Below are positions 52,251 to 61,697 of a DNA stretch of 64,000 nt, one piece after another. Both the position numbers and the translations under genes were made by a program. Positions within the stretch are counted from its first letter, which is position 1; each line of letters opens with the position of its first letter. Below the pieces are notes generated by a model. It did not search any database, was not told the DNA's origin, and saw only the letters and a list, made by a program, of their open reading frames with translations. The stretch lies in the NCBI GenBank assembly GCA_017163975.1, contig JAFFSR010000004.1, positions 4,340,001 through 4,404,000 of the forward strand, read 5' to 3'. The DNA comes from Anastatus disparis. Lineage: Eukaryota; Arthropoda; Insecta; Hymenoptera; Eupelmidae.

Positions 52251-52941
52251 AAAACGATCAAAGATAAAATAGCCCATAAATAAATTTAGCTCTCGATCAG
52301 AAATGTACACGTGACAGTAATGAATATTTGATAGGAATAATGGGGTATAAGTATATTGTGGACGTGAATAATTCATTTTTAAATCATAAAGGATGTAAAT
52401 AGTATCTTAACAGTGAAATTATATAAAATTTATAATTTTTGAGAAATAAGAAAATTGTCTTAATTTTTCAAATCAGAAAAATTTAATACGATTGAAGACT
52501 ATGTAGTTAAATTAATGGATATTGATGTTGTTACATATTTTAACGATTTGATTATCAATAATGATACAAAAGTGTTTTTTATAATAAAGAAGAGCAGATT
52601 CATATTTAATAAAAATTGTACTATTTCTTGCTGATATAGGTAAAAACAGAATTTATTGTTGACTCATAATATTAATTTTCAAAAGATGCCGATAAAATTG
52701 CTTCATAATGTGAGTATTAAATAAAAGTTGAGAAAGTTATAATTAAGAAAAAAATTAAAAAATAGCTATATCAAATATTGAATCAAAAGTTTTTATTTGA
52801 AAATATTATCAACTTATGATCAAAGGAAAAAAAAATTGGAAGGAAATTTTCTATATTGTTATAATATACTGTGTATTATAAATAAATTTTAAAATAAATT
52901 AAAAGATTTTCAAATATTACTGTTTAATTTTATATTTTTGA

Positions 52942-53110
52942 GATCGGCAGTGGCTCATTCGATAGAGCGATGGACTCGTAATCTCGAGGATCCGAGTTAT
53001 AATTCTGCTCTCGGACGATTGATATAAGCACCACTGTACTTTACAAATGCTTGTTCACAAACATACTGAAAAACTCTTTCGCTAATTAGCATCGCAAATT
53101 TATCATTTAA
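52942..53110 (+). mobile_element. tRNA-derived SINE copy
   Basis: Head GCAGTGGCTCATTCGATAG, Thr-like anticodon loop (CTCGTAA), decayed B box, then the family body (AAGCACCACTGTACTTTAC, TTCACAAACATAC). Similar in head and body to 44361-44552. Confidence 0.75.
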
Positions 53111-53572
53111 ATAAAATTAAAAAATTTTAATTTTTAAAAAAAAATTTTTTTTTAATTTTTGTAAGTAGTGGGAAAAAAATTATTTTCTAACATATGTGCT
53201 CTAAAAAAATTTATCAATCTTATTTTTAAAGTATTAAAAAAAGGTTTAGGGTTAAAAAATTATATAAACGTTTGAAACTTCAATAATCAGTTTATAATTA
53301 ACTGTTATGGTTAAGTAATTTTATATTTTTAAGTTAATTTCATCTACATACATTTATGTCTATGCAAGTGATATCAATACGCTTACACAAATATTTAATT
53401 GTAACATTAAGGTAGGTGCTCCAATCTTTGAAATATTTAATTTTTATTTGTATTTGCGCTAATAGTATCTATTTAAAAGAAATTGTTTACTCTTAACGAA
53501 TAATTTTACGAAAATTGTATTATTGATTGTAATTAGTTTCATTTAATCTCCGTTTCATTAAACGTTTTTAGA

Positions 53573-54115
53573 TGAGAAAGCATTGTATCGTTAAAAAAAT
53601 TTGTTTCTATTTTTCCATTAATTTGTACATATTTGGACTTAGGGAGTCGAAAAAACTGGTTTCCAGAAAATGTCTATATGTATGTGTGTGGGTGTGTGTG
53701 TTCGTTACGCCAATTTTATCTTGAAAACTACTTGATGGTTTCACTTCCAATTTTGCATAAAATTTAGTTTTTTGTCTAACTTTGAAAATTGGTTTTCTTA
53801 ACGTAGTTTTTTTTAGAGCTATTTAAAAAAAAATTGCTTAGATTTTTTATTTTTACTACTCGATGAAATTGCTTAAAAATTTACATGGAAATTTCTTGCG
53901 ATTGCCAAAAGAAGAAAAACTTTTGAAAATTGATTTTTTGAAACTAATTTTCCTTACTTAGTTCAAATTTTTAAGCATTTTGAAAATTTTGAAAAAGAAA
54001 TTTTTGAAATAAATATTGTATTTATTTAGCCAATTAAATCTCGAAAACTACTCGATGGATTTGCTTCAAATTTTGCATTTTTTTGTCTAATTAGACGGGA
54101 TTTTTATTGAAAAAA
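53573..54115 (+). repeat. second copy of the dispersed 160-bp-unit repeat
   Basis: Starts with GATGAGAAAGCATTGTA and follows the 40727 copy in order (TAGGGAGTCGAAAAAACTGG, TTTCCAGAAAATGTCTAT, short GT run, GAAAACTACTTGATGG, TTTTCTTAACGTAG). It has fewer internal units and ends near the ankyrin gene's 3' side. Confidence 0.75.
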
Positions 54116-54193
54116 AAATAATCATGTGTAAGAATAATTTAATTTTTAGGAAAAAAGATAAGATATGTTTGTTCAATAATATAAATATAGATA

Positions 54194-54199
54194 TTTATT
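54194..54199 (-). terminator. candidate polyadenylation signal, ankyrin-PRANC gene
   Basis: AATAAA on the minus strand about 120 bases past the stop codon of the ankyrin gene. Position is suitable; AT-rich context limits confidence. Confidence 0.4.
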
Positions 54200-54321
54200 A
54201 ATATTTTAAATTATACATTTTATAAATTACATTAATTAAATTGTTTTCATATCACAGATAGCTTTATCATTCATATATAATTTAATTTACAGCTTTGAAT
54301 ATTCTAAAATCAAAGAGTTAA

Positions 54322-57195
54322 TCAACAGTAAATATCTAGAAACATGGAATTATCGTTTTTTAATTTTAGAAGACTATGATTATCTAAATGCTTCAAAATT
54401 TCATCCAAACATTCTTCTGGCAACCCTATTTGCGTTATGAAAAATTCCATTGGTATTTTTGCACATTTTAATAATTTATTTCTCATCAGGTTATACTTAA
54501 ATTTAAGTTTTAATAAGTATCCATATTGAGGGTATTGTTGCTCCAAATCTGGCGATTGTACAATAGTTTGAAAAGTCTCATTGTTTGCATAATTTGAAAT
54601 TTCATGAAAACTTTTGAATAAAAGATTATATAATGATATAGAATGATTAATCTTTATATTTTTCAGTCGTTCAATTTCCGATTGACATTGACTTGAGAGA
54701 AGTTCAACATCATTATGATTATATCTATTTTCTGTATCATTATTTTGATTGTATAACATAGTCATTTGTAATTGTTTATCTAACGAATCTCTTATATAAA
54801 ATCCAAGCTTTTTTAATTTATATATATGATTGTGTATGAGTTTAAATACTTCATTGTAAGAAAAATGATTCAATATATTAAAATCATCATTTTGTGCACC
54901 TATATAAAATAATGCATTCTGTCCAAAATTATCCAGAATGTTTATATCAGCACCATTCCTTAGACATATTCTAACTGCCACAAACTTATTCTGGAATGCA
55001 GCTATGTGTAGCGGTGTTCGTCCATGTGAATCCCTAGCATTGATGTCTCCACTTGCATTTATTAAAAGTTTAAATATTGGCTCCATACCTACATAAAAAA
55101 GAGATGAACAATTATGAAGTGGAGTCATTCCATCAGTTCCTATGCAATTTGGATTTGCTCCTTTTTGGAGAAGAATTTCAATTATTTTATATTGTGAAAT
55201 TTGTCCATCGTTAGGAAAAACATTTGTTTCTTCAGTGCTTGCATGTTTCACTGCTAAGAGCAGTGGTGTTTCATTATCTATATCTGCAGCATTAACTTCT
55301 GCGCCTCTGTTAACAAATAATGAAAGTAATTCTACTGTAGAATTATTCAAAGGCTGACGCAATAAGGAATGAAGAATGGTTTCTTTCCTACTGATCCTGA
55401 CTTTTAAATCAGCACCATTTTCAACCAGAATATTGATAATCTCATTACGCCTTTCAAGCATTTCGTTCTTTAAAATTTGTTCTAATACACTTCCGATATC
55501 GTAATCTAAAAATTTATTTGGAATTACAAAATAAGGCATCTCAACACTACACGCATAAAAAAGAGGTGTTAGACCAATATTATTTATTGAATTGACATTG
55601 GCCTCGTGTTCTAAAAGTAATTTTATTATTTTGATATGATCTTTCCGTTCAGAAGTCCAATTGATAGTACATCCTTGTTCGTGATAAGATTTCTTTACAA
55701 ATTTTAAAACTATATCTTTGAATTTCAAATAATTTTGTATACATGCTAAGTGAAGTGGTGTTAATCCTTTGTCATCTTTTGCGTTAACGTTAGCATTATA
55801 TTGCAAAAGTACTTCAACAATAGACAATCGATTATAATCGACCGCAAAGTGCAATGGAGAATAGCCAGAATGGCAATGATCATTTAAATTCACATACTGA
55901 TCTACTGATATATCATTCTCTAAAAACCTCTGCACAGTATGAACACTATTTCGGCTACATGCAATGTGAAAATGTGATATCCCTGTATTATTTCGTGAGT
56001 TGATGATTTTAGAACAATAAGTTAACAGTAAATCCATAATCAAATCATTTTTTTTAGAAAATGCTATGTGAAGTGGTGTATTTCCTTCATGATTCAGAAT
56101 ATTAATATTGGCATCATATTTCATTAGTTCTTGAACTATTTTCAAATGTTCATAATCCACTGCAAGATGTAAAAATGTATCACCTATCGAAGTCGTCTTA
56201 TAAAAATCAGCACCGTACCATAATAGTAATCTTACCACTTCTAAACAATTATTCTCTATAGCTAAATGTCCACCTGTATAGGAAGGGCACCATTTAATAT
56301 TTGGCAATGTTGTTGCGTTCACATTAACACCACATTTTATAAAATGTTCAACTACATAAGATTTGCCTCTCGCACAAGCTATATGAAAGTGTGATATGCC
56401 TGCTGTATCTATAGGATTTACACAAACAGTAGTATTTACTAATAATATTGAATCAATAATTCTATTTAACTTTCCTTCTTCTTTGTATTTATGTTTTTCA
56501 TTGTATTCTCTGCTCATGCCATAAGCAAGATGAAGAGCAGTTTGTCCAAATAAATTTATAGCTAAAATATTAGCTCCTTTTTTTAAAAGAAGATCAACTA
56601 TTTCTGGATTCATATATTTCACTGCGAAATGTAATGGCGAATATCCATTTGGATCTAGATACAACAAAGTTTGATAACCATTCACTGGGATGCCACGTTC
56701 TACAAAGTTTCTAACAACATTGAATTTATTTCTCACACAAGCCATATAAAAATGAATAACACAATAATAGTTAAATATATTAATATTATCAAAATTATAC
56801 ATTGATAGCATTAAGTCAACCATTTCAAATTCTTGTTTTCTAATAGCTAAACAAAGTGGCGTTTCTTCATTTAAATCTCTATCGGTAACTGAAGCACCTT
56901 TGATTAATAATCTCCTCACAATATTAATATCTTTTAATGTAACTGCATAATATAACGGTGTATAAAATTGATTTGTTCTCATGTTTCGTCTTACTCGACA
57001 ACCTTTATTAAGAAGTAAATCAATCATTCTCAAATGACCTCGTTCAAGTGCCAGTAATAAAAGTGTGTAATCTTCCCAATTATTATTACTTGAGAAATTG
57101 TATGACTCTAAAATTTCTTTTGCTAGAATAATCCTATTTTCTTTAACCGCAGAAGATAACACATCGAAAGATAAGTATGATCTCGGAATACCCAT
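54322..57195 (-). CDS. ankyrin-repeat protein with C-terminal PRANC (F-box-like) domain
   Basis: A single open frame of 957 residues without introns. From about residue 40 to 800 there are roughly 18 or 19 ankyrin repeats, many with the G.TPLHxA...V.LLLxxGA consensus, some degenerate (GISHFHIACxR occurs twice). The last 150 residues are not ankyrin. A long helical region ends in a segment with LPEECLDEILKHL, an F-box-like helix, which with KLKKLGFYI and EIERLKNIKI identifies the PRANC domain. PRANC proteins are known from poxviruses, Wolbachia and parasitoid wasps such as Nasonia; where studied, ankyrin/F-box proteins bring targets to SCF ubiquitin ligases, so a substrate-adaptor role is inferred. 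Absence of introns fits horizontal origin or retroposition. No signal peptide. The gene looks intact. Confidence 0.93.
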   Translation of the reverse strand: MGIPRSYLSFDVLSSAVKENRIILAKEILESYNFSSNNNWEDYTLLLLALERGHLRMIDLLLNKGCRVRRNMRTNQFYTPLYYAVTLKDINIVRRLLIKGASVTDRDLNEETPLCLAIRKQEFEMVDLMLSMYNFDNINIFNYYCVIHFYMACVRNKFNVVRNFVERGIPVNGYQTLLYLDPNGYSPLHFAVKYMNPEIVDLLLKKGANILAINLFGQTALHLAYGMSREYNEKHKYKEEGKLNRIIDSILLVNTTVCVNPIDTAGISHFHIACARGKSYVVEHFIKCGVNVNATTLPNIKWCPSYTGGHLAIENNCLEVVRLLLWYGADFYKTTSIGDTFLHLAVDYEHLKIVQELMKYDANINILNHEGNTPLHIAFSKKNDLIMDLLLTYCSKIINSRNNTGISHFHIACSRNSVHTVQRFLENDISVDQYVNLNDHCHSGYSPLHFAVDYNRLSIVEVLLQYNANVNAKDDKGLTPLHLACIQNYLKFKDIVLKFVKKSYHEQGCTINWTSERKDHIKIIKLLLEHEANVNSINNIGLTPLFYACSVEMPYFVIPNKFLDYDIGSVLEQILKNEMLERRNEIINILVENGADLKVRISRKETILHSLLRQPLNNSTVELLSLFVNRGAEVNAADIDNETPLLLAVKHASTEETNVFPNDGQISQYKIIEILLQKGANPNCIGTDGMTPLHNCSSLFYVGMEPIFKLLINASGDINARDSHGRTPLHIAAFQNKFVAVRICLRNGADINILDNFGQNALFYIGAQNDDFNILNHFSYNEVFKLIHNHIYKLKKLGFYIRDSLDKQLQMTMLYNQNNDTENRYNHNDVELLSSQCQSEIERLKNIKINHSISLYNLLFKSFHEISNYANNETFQTIVQSPDLEQQYPQYGYLLKLKFKYNLMRNKLLKCAKIPMEFFITQIGLPEECLDEILKHLDNHSLLKLKNDNSMFLDIYC

Positions 57196-58546
57196 TGTGA
57201 ATTATAAATTTTGGTTTTGTTTATTTAAGTATCTGTAACAAAAATGTATAAACGTTATTAATAAACCATTCTATTTTTTTATAAAAATAGTATGAAAGTA
57301 AAGTAAAGACAATAAATAATCAAACAGAATAGGAAAATGAATTTCCTTGTTAAAAAAGATACTTTTGATGATAATTAAAATGTTATTAGTGCGTTAAAGT
57401 TTAACTATTGTAATTCATTGAAGTGCTAAAAAAGATATTTAAAATTATTCCATACCAAGGAGTACGAGTTCTTAAGAGGATCCCAACTTTAAAAAAATAA
57501 GGAAATGTTCTAATATATCAACTAATAGGGTCAACATTTGGTATTGTTATATTACAAATATGATATATATCAATTATTTTAATGAAAAATATTCAAAAAA
57601 ATATTTTATTTATTAATGTTTAAATTAATTAATAAAAAAAATATATCATTTTTTAATACAAATTTAAGGGTTGGCCGTATAAATTTGTCGTTGTCCAATC
57701 TAAATTTTCGTTATAGTTAATAAATTAAATATTTTCATATAAAAGTAAGAGTTGAGCTAATAGATTTAAGAACAAGCAAACGATTCTATTCTATGAAAAT
57801 TTTATATTTTTTCATAGAATAGAATAGTTTGCTGATTCAGTAAAAAAAGAGTTGCGAAAGAGTGTTTTGAGGCAAACTTTTAAGATAAGTACTTTAATTT
57901 TTTGGTCTATAAATATATTATTTTAAAAAATATTTGATTTTTTTGTGTTGATAGTAACTAGGGGGCACCTCTCATTCGCTCTGTCTGCTGACCTCCGCTT
58001 TAATGTAATATTTATTGTTTATCTTTATTTCATTTTATAAATAAATGTTACAGTAAAATTTAAAATTTATTTGATCATTCTGAATAATTGTATGTTAAAA
58101 ATAAAAAATAGAAAATTTAAACAAATTTTAAATAGAAACTAATAAATAGTTTAATTTAGATAAAATTTTTTAGAAAGTAATAATGACCCGCGCAAAAAAA
58201 ATTATCATCGCCGAAGCATCGCCGATAATTCAACCGAACTATCGCAGATACTTTGTGCGAAATATCCATATTACCGCGTAATAGTATATTATTTTGCCAA
58301 TATATCTCCACGGGGCCAATTCCAGATATTGCCCTTATATTGTGCATACATCGCAAAATTTTTAAATTTTACATTTTCCAACAAATTTTTCTGATATATT
58401 GGCGATGGTTCACTAATGTATATATAAAGTTTCCAAAATAATATTTTCAATATATTTGCGTGAATGTGTCTTTTGATAAATAAATTTTTCTCTATTGTTT
58501 ATAAAATATATTATAAAGGAATAAATTAATAAAAATTTAGTAGGAT
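57196..58546. other. upstream region of the ankyrin-PRANC gene
   Basis: Promoter side of the ankyrin gene followed by AT-rich DNA. Contains a strong hairpin at 57776-57832. A stretch at 58170-58340 is somewhat richer in GC and open on both strands for about 60 codons, but shows no recognisable protein. Confidence 0.4.
57776..57832. repeat. 24-bp hairpin with one mismatch
   Basis: Arms GCAAACGATTCTATTCTATG and complement, with a single mismatch over 24 bases and a loop of about 9 bases. It has the size of a pre-miRNA or a very small foldback element. No flanking duplication recognised. Confidence 0.85.
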
Positions 58547-58614
58547 TCGGTGGCGTAGTGGCTAAGGTGCGGGACTTGTATTCTCGTTGGCGCGAGATCG
58601 ATTCCCCGCCTGGT
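58547..58614 (+). mobile_element. tRNA-like sequence (SINE head or tRNA relic)
   Basis: A box (TGGCGTAGTGGCTAAG) and B box (GATCGATTCCCC) are good, the anticodon stem pairs (CGGGA/TCTCG) around the loop CTTGTAT (Thr-like UGU), but the T arm does not fold correctly. It directly abuts the left terminus of the MITE at 58615. Confidence 0.55.
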
Positions 58615-58986
58615 CGCACAGAAAGAAATTTGGCAATAGAAGATTTCAATGTTGATTGAAATACTAAATGAACATTCATTGAATAGTACATTACTATTTT
58701 CGACTTTGTTAATGAAATAGTTGGTAATATATCATTTCAACGATCCTTGAAATACAGGATTCAATGCGCTTGACATCGGGGATGTCAAGTTTTGTAATTC
58801 TTTTTCTCTTTGTTGACGTGTAGGATTTCAAGTATAGCTTACGGCATTTCGAAGCTTTTTGAAATGTTATATTACAATTTTGAGAAAAATGCTTTACCAA
58901 ATTTAGAATATATTATTTCAAATAATTTTGAAATTCTATATGATCAGAAAACGGTAATCATGCATTGCCAAATTTCTTTCTGTGCG
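58615..58986. mobile_element. MITE with perfect 23-bp TIRs
   Basis: Perfect 23-base inverted repeats with the core CACAGAAAGAAATTTGGCAA. If the family terminus is CAC, as in the other copies, the flanking dinucleotide is CG on both sides and the element spans 58617-58984. No coding capacity; several short internal palindromes (TTTCAATG..ATTGAAA, TTGACATC..GATGTCAA). Termini are related to those at 46784. Confidence 0.88.
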
Positions 58987-59800
58987 CTTTTTTACTGACT
59001 CTGCCGTGGGTTGACACCACGTTAAATAATATGTCAATTGTATTGTCTTTAAATGTATACTTAAATGTTAAAGGGCAGAAAATGCCCGTTTATGATTAAA
59101 AAAAAAATATTTTCACATTTTTTACAGAATATTTACTCTTTTTTTCATTATATTTACAGGTTCTATGGCATAAATAATATTAATATGTATATTTTTACAT
59201 AAAAACAAATGCATTCTAATAAATTTATCAATCATATTAATTTTTCCTTCACCTCTGATTTGATGCACAAATTCTAAGAAACTTCGACTAAAGGTTATTG
59301 AATAAGGCTTGAAAGTTATAAATCTTTTTATTACTGTGCAATATTTGGGTTACAACCAATCATAATCATCGATACAATCACAATAAACTTTTATAAATTT
59401 AGTTTTACTCTTTTTAGATTTACTCTTTATTTCTATGCATAATGTGGATGAAAAAAGTACATTTTTTTTTAAGTTTTTTAAAAATATACATTTTTTGCTC
59501 AACATAATCAATAAAATCGAAGAAACTTTGTTTAAAAAATTTTGCTTCGAATACAATGTTTCCACAACATACATTCAATTGGAAATAGAAGCATAATTTC
59601 CTTTTGTGATTTTCGAAAAAATTTAATCACAAAATTTTACAGCAAAGTTGTTTGGCTCGCAATTGAGGTGAATAGCTGCTGTGGACAAGAATTTTTAACT
59701 TTCCATTCAAATTTTCATAAGGAAAACATAACGCAGTCCATAAAGGCTCACAACGTTTTACCCCCTCTGGTAAATGTCTCTTGTGGTGTAAATTACATTT
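58987..59800. other. intergenic, no supported gene
   Basis: AT-rich to about 59600, then a more balanced stretch leading into the palindrome cluster. A 123-codon plus-strand frame (59542-59913) runs into the palindromes and is judged accidental. Confidence 0.4.
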
Positions 59801-59880
59801 TCTGCCCTCCGGCCAGAAAGCGTCAACTTTCTGGCCGCTGTCCAAAACAAAGTTGCCGCTTTCTGGCGTCGTCGGGCAGA
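59801..59880. repeat. palindrome E, GC-rich, 80 bp
   Basis: Arms of about 31 bases (outer TCTGCCC/GGGCAGA, inner CCAGAAAGCG...CAACTTT and complement) around CTGGCCGCTGTCC. It directly precedes palindrome A. The left flank of palindrome C (61660-61697) resembles its right arm (CGCTT..GGC..TCGGGCA), so E and A appear to be parts of one compound unit. Confidence 0.8.
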
Positions 59881-59882
59881 AA

Positions 59883-60020
59883 AATAGTATACGACCCATG
59901 GCCAGTAAAATAGAAAGCCTCAGATCACATGTTTGTCAACTTCGGCTTCGCCTCAGCCGACAATTACATGTGATCTGAGACATTTCTTTTTTTACTGGCC
60001 TTGGGTCGTAATATACTATT
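59883..60020. repeat. palindrome A of the AATAGTATA family, 138 bp
   Basis: Two arms of about 55 bases begin AATAGTATA, then CGACCCA.GGCCAGTAAAA and CTCAGATCACATGT, in inverted orientation. The right arm has three extra bases (TTA) after AATAGTATA. The centre has a nested short stem CGGCT/AGCCG. No coding capacity. See also 60044-60179 and 61698-61832. Confidence 0.85.
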
Positions 60021-60043
60021 AAAATAGGCAAAGAATAATAAAA

Positions 60044-60179
60044 AATAGTATATTACGTTCCGAGGTACGGAACAGGCTCATTACATGCGCGTGTAAGTTT
60101 GCTTTGCGAGGCGTCAGCCTCGCAAAGCAAAACACGCGCATATGATGAGCCTTTTTCGTGCCGAGGAGCGTATACGATT
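60044..60179. repeat. palindrome B of the AATAGTATA family, 136 bp
   Basis: Same architecture as palindrome A but with a different core: AGGCTCAT, ATGCGCGTG and GCTTTGCGAGGC in both arms around the loop GTCA. Here the left arm carries the extra TTA, so it is inverted relative to A. Palindrome A lies 23 bases upstream. Confidence 0.85.
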
Positions 60180-60180
60180 T

Positions 60181-60945
60181 TCTTTCATGCCCGGCCGGAA
60201 CTTCGCCATCCCAAAAAGATAAAAATTCATTTTTAAGTAAAAAAATACATCGAAAACGACTTCTAGTGAAAAGTCATTTGATGTTTTAGTTTGTTGTAGC
60301 GCGCATGCGCAAGCAACTGTAGTATACGCTGAGAGCGTGAAAGGGAGAGAGAAAGAGAGAGAGAATCGCTAATAAAAGTCCTATAGCGGTTAACATAGGA
60401 TAAACAATTCGTTTTATTTAACAATTCAAATAAATAAAACGTGTAAAGAAACAAACAAAGAACATAAATATTCAATTATTTTATTGTATTTTTATTTTTT
60501 AAGTGTCTAGAAGCGTGTTGTGAGTGTCGTGAAAAAAATATCGCGAGTTAAAAAAAATTGTGTACGCATGAAAGAAATGTGAAAAAACGGAACATGTGTA
60601 TCCTATAGCTGATAACATAGGATATACAGTAAATATTCTAATGATAATTCATATAAAAAAAACGTGTGTAATTATCATGTGTGTGTGTATTTCATAATTT
60701 TAACAGTCATGTCTAACGATGTTTGATGTATAATAACAGAGGTTAGACATACTGAGTATATATAGATATAGTCGGAACATGCAGCAGACAGTGAAGCGAC
60801 CGAAACTGTTGTAGTATGAAGGTGCGCAGTGGCTTCTGAGCATGTGACTGTAAAGAAAATCACAAATGTAATTTGCCCGTTCCCTGCCGCACGAGAGGCA
60901 CTTTTAGGCGAAGTTCCGGCACGGGTATGAAGGAAAAGAGTTTTT
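60181..60945. repeat. inverted-repeat-bounded segment with internal direct repeats
   Basis: Bounded by CTTTCATGCCCGGCCGGAAC-like and complementary GGCGAAGTTCCGGCACGGG-like sequences (about 60182-60208 and 60909-60938). Inside, TCCTATAGCGGTTAACATAG near 60379 and TCCTATAGCTGATAACATAG near 60600 start two diverged direct copies of about 85 bases, both leading to AAACGTGTGTAA-like ends. A GA-rich run lies at 60341-60363. No gene. Confidence 0.6.
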
Positions 60946-60947
60946 TG

Positions 60948-61030
60948 TCCTCAGGCCACAAAATAAATTTTTGTGTCCTCTATACGGAGCACAAAATAGT
61001 GTATTCTTGTCCTAGGCCGCAAAAGAAAAA
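60948..61030. repeat. degenerate half-arms (D) of the palindrome family
   Basis: Two direct copies of TTGTCCT(C)AGGCC(A/G)CAAAA, about 50 bases apart, the second preceded by AAATAGTGTATT. They resemble the right arm of palindrome C (GGCCGCAAAA after AATAGTATATT). A decayed relative rather than an intact palindrome. Confidence 0.5.
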
Positions 61031-61280
61031 TGTGCATATTTAATATATTATTTTAATAAAAGTTCGCAGAAAAACGTTCTTGACGTTGCTGATTCTTTGA
61101 ATTGAACTGAATGAACTGCTCGCTTTCCTTAATATCGCTATCCTTTTCTTACATATACAATACTGGATATGCGTTAACGAATAACGTGGACTCAATATAC
61201 GTATATTATGAAAGAAAAGGAGAGAGCGAGGAAAAGACATAGTTACAAGTTTCGCGTGATAAAACTTTTTTTTTTCTTTT

Positions 61281-61640
61281 TTAGATAATATTTTTCAATT
61301 ATAATTTTTATAGTTTATCTTCGTTTTATATTTTGTTATATTTTTGTTTAATTTTTATATTATATTTTAACAATTATTAGTTGTTTTTATAATCGAATTT
61401 TTTTCATTCTATTTTTTTAAATAATATTTTTTAATTATAATTTTTATAGTTTAGCTTTATTTTATATTTTATTATATTTTTGTTTAAATTTTATGTTATA
61501 TTTTAACAGTTATTAGTGGTTTTTATAATAGAATTTTTTTTATTGTATCTTTTTATTGTATTTTAAGAATTATTAGTTATTTATTGTTTATAATTGAATT
61601 TTTTTAATAAATTTTTTTATATTTTAAGAATTATCAATTA
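61281..61640 (+). repeat. AT-rich tandem repeat, ~136-bp period
   Basis: About two and a half copies of a unit containing ATAATATTTTT, AATTATAATTTTTATAGTTT and TTTTAACAATTATTAG. Copies start near 61285 and 61421. It directly precedes palindrome C and the LINE, so it may be a 5' monomer array, but low complexity makes this uncertain. Confidence 0.65.
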
Positions 61641-61697
61641 TTTTTTTATAGATGGAGGGCTCCGCCCCAGCTTCCGCTTAACGGCCTTCGGGCAAAA

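Noticed and set aside
58547..58614. Functional tRNA gene
   Set aside because: The T arm does not pair and no proper acceptor stem closes, although A and B boxes and anticodon stem are good.
59542..59913. 123-codon plus-strand frame and its 90-codon antisense partner
   Set aside because: Half of it is palindrome E and part of palindrome A; frames on both strands follow from the palindromes. No protein family recognised.
59801..60179. CRISPR array or baculovirus-type hr region
   Set aside because: Units are whole palindromes with different cores, not short direct repeats with spacers; no cas or viral genes nearby.
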